39,281 bases of DNA from Mangrovibacterium marinum (GTDB lineage: Bacteria > Bacteroidota > Bacteroidia > Bacteroidales > Prolixibacteraceae): contig NZ_QAAD01000014.1 in the NCBI RefSeq assembly GCF_003046625.1, positions 1 to 39,281 on the forward strand, written 5' to 3'. Every line of letters begins with the position of its first letter. Position 1 is the first letter of the stretch. Under the pieces are notes generated by a model. It searched no databases. It saw only the letters and a program-made list of their open reading frames with translations, and was not told where the DNA came from. The position numbers were made by a program, and so were the translations under genes. Positions 25,285-32,111 of the stretch are shown here, in pieces.

Positions 25285-26097
25285 CTAGTATGCCGCATCC
25301 AGCAGTTCCCACAATTCGCTTTTTACCAGAGTGCGCAGTTGGTTGGTTTTGTGGCGTATATCGTCGACCTTCCGGTGTGGGTGAGCGCTTTTTATGGCCT
25401 TCTCGTAGTCGGGCAGGGCAATTTGCGAAAAGTTGGCCAACTCGTTGATCGTCATATATTGGTAGTCCATTCCATAGCCGCTTGGGTACAGGCGAGCCCA
25501 GACAGACCAGCCGGTTCGTGTTCCCGACTGAATCAATAGCTGGTGAACGGGTTTCCAGATTTTGTTTTCCAGATCGCGGTAGGGCAAATCGTTCCCTTGT
25601 TTCACCTTCATATAGTCCACCTCCAGAAACTTCGGATCGCCGCCTTCGCCGTTTGGGACAATGAAATTCTGTTGAATCAGCAGATTGCGGATGACCAGCT
25701 CGCGGCTTTCGTCGGTTTCCGTCAGCCAGTTTTCAACATCTTTGTCCGGATGAACGGTCAACGGATCAATTGTTCCGGGCTGTTCCAGGTTTTCGGTTTG
25801 GTTGAACAGCGTTACCGTGGCATAGTTGTACGGATCGTTGCCTGCCGTGTAGCGTATGCGATAGAGCATCCAGCCGACAATTTCACCTTGCCTGATGCGT
25901 TCAACATGAACCGGTTTCCAGAAGTTACGTTCCAGTTCAATATAGTTCCACTCCTTGCCTGGTTTGGTTTTCATGTATTCAACAATGGCATACATCGGTT
26001 GCTGCGACAACACCAGTAGCGGGGCGAGAGAGAGCAGCAGCGCCAGCATAAGCGGTAGCTTTTTGCGCAGGGAAACAGAACAGGTTATGGTCTTCAT
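25285..26097 (-). CDS. Secreted protein with two copies of an EYMKxKxG...WKPVH domain
   Basis: I do not recognise a named family. The 270-residue product has a signal peptide (LPLMLALLLSLAPLLVLSQ). Two related halves follow. The first has VEYMKTKPGKEWNYIELERN then WKPVH...GWMLYRI. The second has VDYMKVKQGNDLPYRDLENK then WKPVH...GWSVWARLYP. Each half looks like a small alpha/beta fold of the ferredoxin-like/antibiotic-monooxygenase kind, with conserved W and H that might bind a ligand; this is inference. It is transcribed in the same direction as gldB. No catalytic motif is visible. Confidence 0.8.
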   Translation of the reverse strand: MKTITCSVSLRKKLPLMLALLLSLAPLLVLSQQPMYAIVEYMKTKPGKEWNYIELERNFWKPVHVERIRQGEIVGWMLYRIRYTAGNDPYNYATVTLFNQTENLEQPGTIDPLTVHPDKDVENWLTETDESRELVIRNLLIQQNFIVPNGEGGDPKFLEVDYMKVKQGNDLPYRDLENKIWKPVHQLLIQSGTRTGWSVWARLYPSGYGMDYQYMTINELANFSQIALPDYEKAIKSAHPHRKVDDIRHKTNQLRTLVKSELWELLDAAY

Positions 26098-26356
26098 GCT
26101 AACGGTATTTCAGGTTCCTGTTTTGTTCTATACGGGCTGCCTGTTGTTTATGTTGGTTGAAACAGACCAAAAAGTCTGAATACAGCCTTTGACTAGCAGG
26201 CGTTCCCGGAATAAACCCTGCTGCACGAACGTTAAAAAAGCAGCGTAGGATTGGGATTATCAAAATATTGTTCGAGATTTGTGAAAAGCAATTCCAGGAA
26301 GACGGCCGATAAGAGGCTTATCCGAAAACAATTAACATTTCTTATTTCCACAAGTC

Positions 26357-27019
26357 ATGAAAAGAATAATCGTTTTTTTTTCGTTGCTATTGATTAGTGC
26401 CACAGGCTTCTCACAGACTCCTTTTCAACTGTCATTTACGGCAAGTCCGTCGGTAAACTGGATGTCGCCGGCAGGGCAGGATGTGAAAAATAATAAATCG
26501 AAGATGGGTTATGAATTCGGTGTTCACGGCGATTTCTACTTCGACCCCGAGATGCGCTATGCCTTTACAACGGGGCTGCTGGTTAGTCAAACCGGTGGCG
26601 AGCTGACTTATGACGTGGCCGGCGAAAGCTTTAACTTTGCCGGAGTGTCGATCAATTCGGGACGGAGTATTCGCTATCGGCTAAAGTACATTGAAATCCC
26701 CTACGCGTTGAAAATGCGCACCCGGAACTTTTACCGTTGGCGCTACTGGGGCTTGTTTGGCTTGTCCAGCTCGATCAATATTTCGGCTAAAGGCGATTCG
26801 AGCGACAAACAATTGGACAAAGCCGATATTAGCAAAGAAGTGAAACTTTTCAATACGGCCTTAAACCTGGGGCTGGGCGGCGAGTACGATCTGGGCGAAC
26901 GTAATTCGCTGATTGTTGGTGTGATCTATAAGGACGGTTTTATGGATATCACCAAAAATTCGCTCGGTGGCAAGACCACCGTAAATTCACTTACCTTTAA
27001 ATTAAGCTTGGTTTTCTGA
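26357..27019 (+). CDS. Outer-membrane beta-barrel protein (porin-family/PorT-like)
   Basis: The 220-residue protein has a signal peptide (IIVFFSLLLISATGFSQ) and alternating hydrophobic strands, including GYEFGVHGDFYFDP, YAFTTGLLVSQTGGELTY and LKYIEIPYALKMRTRNFYRW. It ends in a terminal aromatic strand TFKLSLVF. YIEIPYALK is the usual signature of the outer-membrane beta-barrel/PorT-like family in Bacteroidota. The role is unknown. It lies upstream of nadE on the same strand, with a 154-nt gap that contains a promoter-like element. Confidence 0.8.
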   Translation: MKRIIVFFSLLLISATGFSQTPFQLSFTASPSVNWMSPAGQDVKNNKSKMGYEFGVHGDFYFDPEMRYAFTTGLLVSQTGGELTYDVAGESFNFAGVSINSGRSIRYRLKYIEIPYALKMRTRNFYRWRYWGLFGLSSSINISAKGDSSDKQLDKADISKEVKLFNTALNLGLGGEYDLGERNSLIVGVIYKDGFMDITKNSLGGKTTVNSLTFKLSLVF

Positions 27020-27049
27020 TATTTCGGTCGCTTATTTTTCGATTTCAGT

Positions 27050-27057
27050 TATTTTTG
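27050..27057 (+). promoter_or_regulatory. Possible -7 element for nadE
   Basis: TATTTTTG matches TAnnTTTG, but a good -33 TTTG is not present at the right distance. It would give a leader of about 110 nt before the ATG at 27174. Confidence 0.4.
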
Positions 27058-27173
27058 CGGTCAGTAGAAACCCAAGTTAAGCCCGACTTCAGCCCGGATG
27101 GAAAACAAGCACCGCTAAAAACCGCTTGATTCGTGTTGTTGGTTGCGTTTATTTATTTTGAAAAGAACAGAAA

Positions 27174-28817
27174 ATGAAGATTGCTCTTGCTCAATTAAAC
27201 TATCATATTGCCAATTTCGAAAGTAACAGCGGAAAAATACGCGATGCGATCGCTGCGGCAAAAGAAGAAGGAGCCGATTTGGTGGTGTTCTCCGAATTAG
27301 CCGTTTGTGGTTACTATCCGCACGATTTGCTGGAGCGAAAAGAGTTTATTGAACAAGCAATCGACCAGATACACCAAATAGCCCATGCCTGTGTGGGGAT
27401 TGCCGCTGTTGTTGGCGGTCCAAGTATTAACGAAGGTAGCCGGGGAAAAAAGCTGTTTAATTCGGCCTATTTTTTATACGATGGCAAAGTACAGGCAATT
27501 CGCAATAAATCATCGCTGCCAACCTACGATATTTTCGATGAGTACCGTCATTTTGAGCCCAATCGCGACTTTGAACTGGTGGAGTACAAGGGGCAAAAGC
27601 TGGCCTTGACCATTTGCGAGGATCTGTGGGACGAACAACCCACGCAAAACGAATTCGGCAAAGACAAGCTTTACCAGCGCAACCCGATGGCCGAGCTGAG
27701 CAAGCTGAAGCCGGACCTGGTTATCAACCTGTCGGCATCGCCTTTTTCGTATAACCAGGAAAGCTGGCGGAAAGATATCCTGGTGAAAAATGCCCTGAAA
27801 TATCAGTTGCCCATTGTGTATGTAAACCAAACCGGTGCGCATACCGAGTTGATCTTCGACGGGGGATCCTGCTTTGTGCAGGCCGATGGTTCAATTCCGG
27901 TTGAAATGGCTTACTTCAAAGAAGATTTTTGCATTGTAGATACCGAAAAACCCGTTCAACAGAAACAAGAGGAACACGACTATATTGCCAAGATTCATCA
28001 GGCATTGATCCTGGGGATCCGCGATTACTTCCGGAAGATGAATTTTCAGGATGTCGTCTTGGGCTTGTCCGGCGGTATTGACTCGGCCGTTGTTTGTGCC
28101 TTGGCCGCCGAAGCGCTGGGCAGCGAAAATGTGCGCGGAGTGCTTATGCCATCTCGCTATTCGTCGGATCACAGTGTGGCCGATGCTATCCATCTGGCCG
28201 ACAACCTCGGCGTTCGCTACGATATCATCGGTATTCAGGATATGGTTGATGCCTTCGAAAAAGAGTTGAGCGCTGTTTTCGAAGGTTTGCCACCAGGGGT
28301 TGCCGAGGAGAATGTGCAGGCACGAACGCGCGGTATTTTGGTGATGGCGGTTTCGAATAAGTTCGGAAACATTTTGCTGAACACAACCAACAAGAGTGAG
28401 TGTGCTGTTGGCTACGGAACACTCTACGGCGATATGAATGGTGGATTGGCGGTATTGGGCGATGTTTATAAAACCGATGTTTACAAGCTGGCCCGCTACA
28501 TCAACCGCAACCAGGAGCTGATTCCCGAAAACAGCATCGTTAAGCCACCATCGGCCGAGTTGCGCCCCGACCAAAAGGATACCGACTCGTTGCCCGACTA
28601 CGATATTCTGGATGGCATTCTGTTTCGGTACATCGAAATGAACCAGTCGCCCGACGAAATCGTGGCTCAGGGTTACGACCGCGAAACCGTCCTTAAAACG
28701 GCACGTATGGTCAACCAAAATGAGTATAAACGCTTCCAGACCCCCCCAATTTTGAGGGTTAGTTCCAAAGCCTTTGGTTTTGGGAGGCGCATGCCCCTTG
28801 TTGCCCGCTACAGCTAG
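27174..28817 (+). CDS. nadE: Glutamine-dependent NAD+ synthase
   Basis: The 547-residue enzyme makes NAD+ from deamido-NAD+, ATP and glutamine in the cytoplasm. The N-terminal nitrilase-type glutaminase has the triad E41 (FSELAVCGY), K112 (NKSSLPTY) and C148 (LTICEDLW). The C-terminal synthetase has the ATP-binding SGGIDS (299-304), LMPSRYSSDHS and TTNKSECAVGYGTLYGD. Its end KRFQTPPILRVSSKAFGFGRR is the family's usual C-terminus. It is complete and shows no anomaly. The neighbouring Crp/Fnr gene has its own promoter. Confidence 0.96.
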   Translation: MKIALAQLNYHIANFESNSGKIRDAIAAAKEEGADLVVFSELAVCGYYPHDLLERKEFIEQAIDQIHQIAHACVGIAAVVGGPSINEGSRGKKLFNSAYFLYDGKVQAIRNKSSLPTYDIFDEYRHFEPNRDFELVEYKGQKLALTICEDLWDEQPTQNEFGKDKLYQRNPMAELSKLKPDLVINLSASPFSYNQESWRKDILVKNALKYQLPIVYVNQTGAHTELIFDGGSCFVQADGSIPVEMAYFKEDFCIVDTEKPVQQKQEEHDYIAKIHQALILGIRDYFRKMNFQDVVLGLSGGIDSAVVCALAAEALGSENVRGVLMPSRYSSDHSVADAIHLADNLGVRYDIIGIQDMVDAFEKELSAVFEGLPPGVAEENVQARTRGILVMAVSNKFGNILLNTTNKSECAVGYGTLYGDMNGGLAVLGDVYKTDVYKLARYINRNQELIPENSIVKPPSAELRPDQKDTDSLPDYDILDGILFRYIEMNQSPDEIVAQGYDRETVLKTARMVNQNEYKRFQTPPILRVSSKAFGFGRRMPLVARYS

Positions 28818-28894
28818 CGTTGATCGGGCTCAGCATCACCGTTTTATTTTTCTTGCATAAGGCTTTTTTGGGGGCAAAATAGGAGCCCTCAAAA

Positions 28895-28924
28895 TTTCGT
28901 ATTTCGCAAATTTAATTAACTTTG
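28895..28924 (+). promoter_or_regulatory. Promoter for the Crp/Fnr gene
   Basis: TAACTTTG at 28917-28924 matches TAnnTTTG. TTTCG at 28895-28899 lies about 18 nt upstream in the -33 position. The start codon is at 28953, giving a short leader of ~20 nt. Confidence 0.6.
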
Positions 28925-28952
28925 ATGCTGTAAAACATATAAATTGAAACCT

Positions 28953-29654
28953 ATGCTGAGTCAAGAAGAGGGAATCAAAGAAATTTTTGAAAATCCTAAG
29001 TCCGTTTTCAGTTTATTGAGCCCCCAGGAAAAAGACGAACTAATCAACCACAGCTCTGTAGAATTTTTTAGAAAGAATGAATTCATTTATAAGGAAGGTG
29101 ATTTCCCATCGGCATTCATGTTCCTGATTGATGGAAAAATAAAAATCTTCAAGGAAGGTGTTGGCGGTCGCGAACAAATTATCCGCATGACCAAGCCCAT
29201 GGGCTATGTCGGATATCGGGCTTTAATCGCTGAAGAAATTCATAATGCTTCCGCTGTAACCCTGGAAGATTCCAATGTATTTGTCGTTAAAACCGAGCAC
29301 TTCTTTAATAAGTTGCTTCGTAATCCCGATTTCTCACTTCGTTTAATCCAGAAGCTGGCCCGAGAACTCGGGTTCTCCAATTCACGAACGGTAACACTAA
29401 CCCAAAAGCATATTCGCGGGCGCTTGGCCGAGTCGCTGCTTTTGTTGAAGGAAAAGTACGGCTTCGAGAACGACGGCGTTTCGCTGAAAGCTTATCTGTC
29501 GCGCGAGGATATTGCCAACCTGTCGAACATGACAACCTCCAATGCTATTCGCACGCTTTCCACTTTCTCAAGCGAAAAAGTCATTGCCATCGACGGACGA
29601 AAGATCAAGATTCTGGATCTTCATAAATTAGAACGCATAAGCAAACTAGGATAA
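28953..29654 (+). CDS. Crp/Fnr-family transcriptional regulator
   Basis: The 233-residue protein has an N-terminal cyclic-nucleotide-binding-like domain (KNEFIYKEGDFPSAFMFLIDGKIKIFKEG...) and a C-terminal winged helix: RLAESLLLLKEKYG, then LSREDIANLSNMTTSNAIRTLSTF. It lacks the FNR cysteine cluster at the N-terminus. The Arg/Ser pair used for cAMP binding in E. coli CRP is not evident, so the ligand is unknown. I use the ATG at 28953 (MLSQEEGIK); the frame also contains a TTG at 28944. It ends before a strong bidirectional terminator. Confidence 0.92.
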   Translation: MLSQEEGIKEIFENPKSVFSLLSPQEKDELINHSSVEFFRKNEFIYKEGDFPSAFMFLIDGKIKIFKEGVGGREQIIRMTKPMGYVGYRALIAEEIHNASAVTLEDSNVFVVKTEHFFNKLLRNPDFSLRLIQKLARELGFSNSRTVTLTQKHIRGRLAESLLLLKEKYGFENDGVSLKAYLSREDIANLSNMTTSNAIRTLSTFSSEKVIAIDGRKIKILDLHKLERISKLG

Positions 29655-29656
29655 CT

Positions 29657-29686
29657 AAAAAATCCCGCCAACCGGCGGGATTTTTT
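29657..29686. terminator. Bidirectional rho-independent terminator
   Basis: AAAAAATCCCGCC and GGCGGGATTTTTT form a perfect 13-bp stem with loop AACC between the Crp/Fnr gene and the converging oxidoreductase gene. Six-base T/A runs on both sides let it work in both directions. Confidence 0.93.
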
Positions 29687-29714
29687 ATGCTCCAATATGG
29701 AGCAACATACACTG

Positions 29715-31202
29715 TTAAATTTGTTCCCACCCTTGTCGGTAGCTATGTCTGATCCATTCGGCAGCCATGCTTGCTGCCGGTAACTCGCGGTACACATCAT
29801 TAAATTGCGGGTTCCCGTTGTTAAGTTCAAATTCGCTTTTAGCCAGAATCCTTAGGCGGTCGTTCATTCCAATGTTGGTAAAACGCATATTCACGCTATC
29901 CCAGATCAGTTTGCGGTTTAAGCTTTGCAGACGAACAGCCAGCACCCCCAGCATCACCATTTCGTTTAGCGGACCAGCGTAGGCAAAGTTCGAAGAGGCT
30001 TCCACCCGGTTTGCCGGATTTTCTTTACAGGCCCGGATCCAGTCTCGCTCGTGTCCGCCTTCCATGGCATCAGCAATGCGGCGGAAGCTTTTGGCAGGAG
30101 CTTCAAAATGGCGCATCTCATCAGTTGGCAGCAATCGGGGATTCCTACCGTAGCTGTCGCAAATTAGTTTGCCCCTGGAGCCGTAAAACAGACAACCGCC
30201 ATTTTCATCCCCCATCTGTTCGCCATCTTTCAGTTCATCGGGTCGCTCGGGCAGGAGACCGCCGTCGTACCAGTTGACGGTAACCGGAGGCATAGCCAGC
30301 TTGGGTAAGTTATCGCGGGCCGGAAATTCCCAACTTATCTTTTCGGCATTCGGCGCCGAGTCGATGGTGAACTTACTCGAGCTTGCCTGTACCGCTTGGG
30401 GGGCTTGCAGCTTTAAGGCCTTAAAAGCGGGATCCAGAATATGACAGCCCATGTCGCCCAGGGCACCGGTGCCAAAGTCCCACCAGGCACGCCAGTTCCA
30501 GGGATGATAAGCCTCGTTGTAGGGGCGCATGGCCGCCGGGCCAACAAACAAGTTCCAGTCGAGTGTTTTGGGTATCCGCATTTCTTTGTCGGGGCGGCTC
30601 ATCCCCTGCGGCCATATCGGACGGTTAGTCCAGGCATCAACCCGGTTGACCTCGCCAATTTTGCCGGCTTGAATCCATTCGCAAAGCTCGCGGATGCCAT
30701 CGGCCGAATTACCTTGGTTGCCCATCTGGGTAGCTACGCCATAGCGGCGGGCCGTTTCGGCCAGTACCCGCGACTCGTAGACCGTATGTGTCAAGGGTTT
30801 TTGCAGATAAACGTGAAGCCCCTGGCGCATGGCCAAATAGGCCGGCAGTGCATGGTTGTGGTCGGGCGTGGCAATCACCACTGCGTCAAGATCCTTTTGC
30901 CGGTCGAACATTTCCCGATAGTCTGCATAGCGTGTTGCCAAGGGCCATTCCCGAAACGAGTTGCGGTTGGCGTATGCTGCATCCACATCGCAGAGGGCTA
31001 CAATGTTTTCCAGCTCCATGTTTTTAAGATTGCGGTAGCCAATGCCACCAACGCCAATACCGGCAATGTTAAGCTTGTCGCTTGGCGGATGGTGTCCCAG
31101 GCCGGCAATCACCGTGCTGGGCAGAATGGTAATTCCGGCCAGGCTTCCGGTTGCAGTTTTTAGAAAAGATCGTCGGCTGAAGGAAGCTTTTTCAGTTTTC
31201 AT
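29715..31202 (-). CDS. Tat-exported Gfo/Idh/MocA-family oxidoreductase
   Basis: The 495-residue protein carries a Tat leader: SRRSFLKTATGSLAG (R10-R11), then a hydrophobic stretch to AGLGHH. The mature part has the NAD(P)-binding GIGVGGIG, IVALCDVD and DAVVIATPDHNHA. The usual EKP catalytic motif is QKP here (VYLQKPLTHT). The C-terminal sheet has WNWRAWWDFGTGALGDMGCH, shared by the Tat-secreted members typical of Bacteroidota and Planctomycetota. The start was set at 31202 (MKTEKASF) rather than 31268, since the extra 22 codons are not family-like. Substrates are likely sugars or sugar derivatives in the periplasm, which is inference. Confidence 0.9.
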   Translation of the reverse strand: MKTEKASFSRRSFLKTATGSLAGITILPSTVIAGLGHHPPSDKLNIAGIGVGGIGYRNLKNMELENIVALCDVDAAYANRNSFREWPLATRYADYREMFDRQKDLDAVVIATPDHNHALPAYLAMRQGLHVYLQKPLTHTVYESRVLAETARRYGVATQMGNQGNSADGIRELCEWIQAGKIGEVNRVDAWTNRPIWPQGMSRPDKEMRIPKTLDWNLFVGPAAMRPYNEAYHPWNWRAWWDFGTGALGDMGCHILDPAFKALKLQAPQAVQASSSKFTIDSAPNAEKISWEFPARDNLPKLAMPPVTVNWYDGGLLPERPDELKDGEQMGDENGGCLFYGSRGKLICDSYGRNPRLLPTDEMRHFEAPAKSFRRIADAMEGGHERDWIRACKENPANRVEASSNFAYAGPLNEMVMLGVLAVRLQSLNRKLIWDSVNMRFTNIGMNDRLRILAKSEFELNNGNPQFNDVYRELPAASMAAEWIRHSYRQGWEQI

Positions 31203-31285
31203 TATTCGGGGATGATGGTTGCGCAGCAATTTAGCAAGAAAAGAGCGTTGTAAAAAACGAAAGACCACAAATCGTGGATCGGGAA

Positions 31286-31319
31286 AGGAGCTGCGGCAAC
31301 TGTTTGCCGCGGCTCCTTC
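31286..31319 (-). terminator. Hairpin after ppnP, probable terminator
   Basis: AAGGAGCTGCGGCAA (31286-31300) pairs with TTGCCGCGGCTCCTT (31305-31319) with one G-T pair and loop CTGT. The minus-strand tail is only TTTCCC, so termination may be incomplete and let ppnP transcripts read into the oxidoreductase. Confidence 0.6.
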
Positions 31320-31324
31320 TTCGG

Positions 31325-31606
31325 TTAAATGTACAGGCAGTAATAGGCAACTTGTTGGGCTGCTTTCACCTTAAATTTAAGGTCTTTCTCAACCCGGAAG
31401 GTTTCGCCGGTCTGGTAGGTTTTCCAGTCGGTTTCGCCGGGCAAAAGTACATCCAGGCTTCCGCTGGTAATGGTCATCAACTCGATGGTGGCCGTGCCGA
31501 ATTGGTATTCGCCGGCTTCCATCACGCCAATTGTAGCTGTTCCTTCTTCATTTTCCAGGGCAATGGATTTCACCGCACCTTCGAAATATTCATTCACTTT
31601 CAACAT
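31325..31606 (-). CDS. ppnP: Pyrimidine/purine nucleoside phosphorylase PpnP
   Basis: The 93-residue cupin matches PpnP (YaiE/DUF1255): VNEYFEGAVKSIALENEEG, TIGVMEAGEYQFGTATIELM, ITSGSLDVLLPGE, GETFRVEKDLKFKVKAAQQVAYYCLYI. PpnP splits nucleosides with phosphate into base and (deoxy)ribose-1-phosphate. The length equals the family's. It has its own promoter-like element upstream and a hairpin downstream. Confidence 0.95.
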   Translation of the reverse strand: MLKVNEYFEGAVKSIALENEEGTATIGVMEAGEYQFGTATIELMTITSGSLDVLLPGETDWKTYQTGETFRVEKDLKFKVKAAQQVAYYCLYI

Positions 31607-31641
31607 AAGTCGTGTGTTTTTAAGGGATTTAATGGTAGCGT

Positions 31642-31649
31642 CAAAAATA
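31642..31649 (-). promoter_or_regulatory. Probable -7 element of ppnP
   Basis: On the minus strand this reads TATTTTTG (TAnnTTTG), 36 nt before the ppnP ATG. No clear TTTG is seen at -33. Confidence 0.45.
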
Positions 31650-31764
31650 ATTGAATCCGGCAGATGGAGGCAGGGAGTCGCGGAAAAAAACGGTTTCGAT
31701 CCGTTGTATTCTTTGCCAGAGCCGGAGGGGATTGTTTTTCTCGATGTGGCTTCAAAAAAATCAA

Positions 31765-31796
31765 TTTGACTGGTGTCGTTGGGTGCACTACATTTG
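31765..31796 (+). promoter_or_regulatory. Full Bacteroidota promoter with no protein gene behind it
   Basis: TTTG (31765-31768), a 20-nt spacer and TACATTTG (31789-31796) match TTTG-N(19-21)-TAnnTTTG exactly. It is the best promoter match in the window. The start site should be near 31800-31804. No plus-strand protein gene follows; a strong terminator does, at 31890-31927. Confidence 0.7.
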
Positions 31797-31802
31797 AATC
31801 AA

Positions 31803-31927
31803 CAATAGAAAACAAGGATTCAGAAAACGAGAACAATTTTTCAGCGATTTATTTTTGAGGCAACATTTTTTTAACAGCTTTCTTATTTTAAAAGGGAACC
31901 GAACAATGATCGGTTCCCTTTTTTTGA
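31803..31927 (+). ncRNA. Candidate orphan small RNA, about 125 nt
   Basis: The segment is bracketed by a perfect promoter match (31765-31796) and a rho-independent terminator with seven T residues. It contains no ATG before the terminator stem, so it is unlikely to encode a peptide. Both neighbouring genes (ppnP and the TonB receptor) are on the other strand, so it is not a leader. The interior is A/U-rich with single-stranded-looking runs (GAACAATTTTTC, ACATTTTTTTAAC), as in base-pairing sRNAs. It does not look like tmRNA, RNase P RNA or SRP RNA. The start is uncertain by a few bases. Confidence 0.5.
31890..31927 (+). terminator. Rho-independent terminator of the candidate small RNA
   Basis: AAAAGGGAACCGA (31890-31902) pairs with TCGGTTCCCTTTT (31910-31922), followed by more T residues to 31925. 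The 13-bp stem is perfect with a 7-nt loop. The next 125 bases to the following terminator hold no gene, only a short imperfect repeat of GCTTGTC(A/G)TC 19 bp apart at 31951-31986. Confidence 0.85.
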
Positions 31928-32052
31928 AAATTCGGGCTTGCGGATGTTTGTTATTGCGCTTGTCATCCGTTATCGAGCTTGTCGTCTATACCAGCATCAA
32001 TGGCACTTGATAATTCGGCATTGCGGTGTCCCGACAGTCATCGATATGCTGC

Positions 32053-32079
32053 AAAAAAAGAGGAGCAATGCCCCTCTTT
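32053..32079 (-). terminator. Terminator of the TonB-receptor gene
   Basis: AAAGAGG (32057-32063) pairs with CCTCTTT (32073-32079), extended by GC/GC after one mismatch. On the minus strand seven T residues follow. It lies about 35 nt after the receptor stop. Confidence 0.75.
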
Positions 32080-32111
32080 CATTAAAAGTGTAACCCTATT
32101 TGTGCGGGAAC

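Noticed and set aside
27057-27115. Structured leader or riboswitch before nadE (GCGGT pairing with ACCGC)
   Set aside because: If TATTTTTG at 27050-27057 is the promoter, the GCGGT arm lies upstream of or at the transcription start, so the stem would not form in the RNA.
24131-28817. A type IX secretion/gliding gene cluster around gldB
   Set aside because: Only gldB is seen; no gldC, gldK-N or por genes are present, so no motility claim is made.
31664-31858. Small protein gene on the plus strand
   Set aside because: The promoter lies inside this frame, downstream of its start codon, and the composition is not protein-like.
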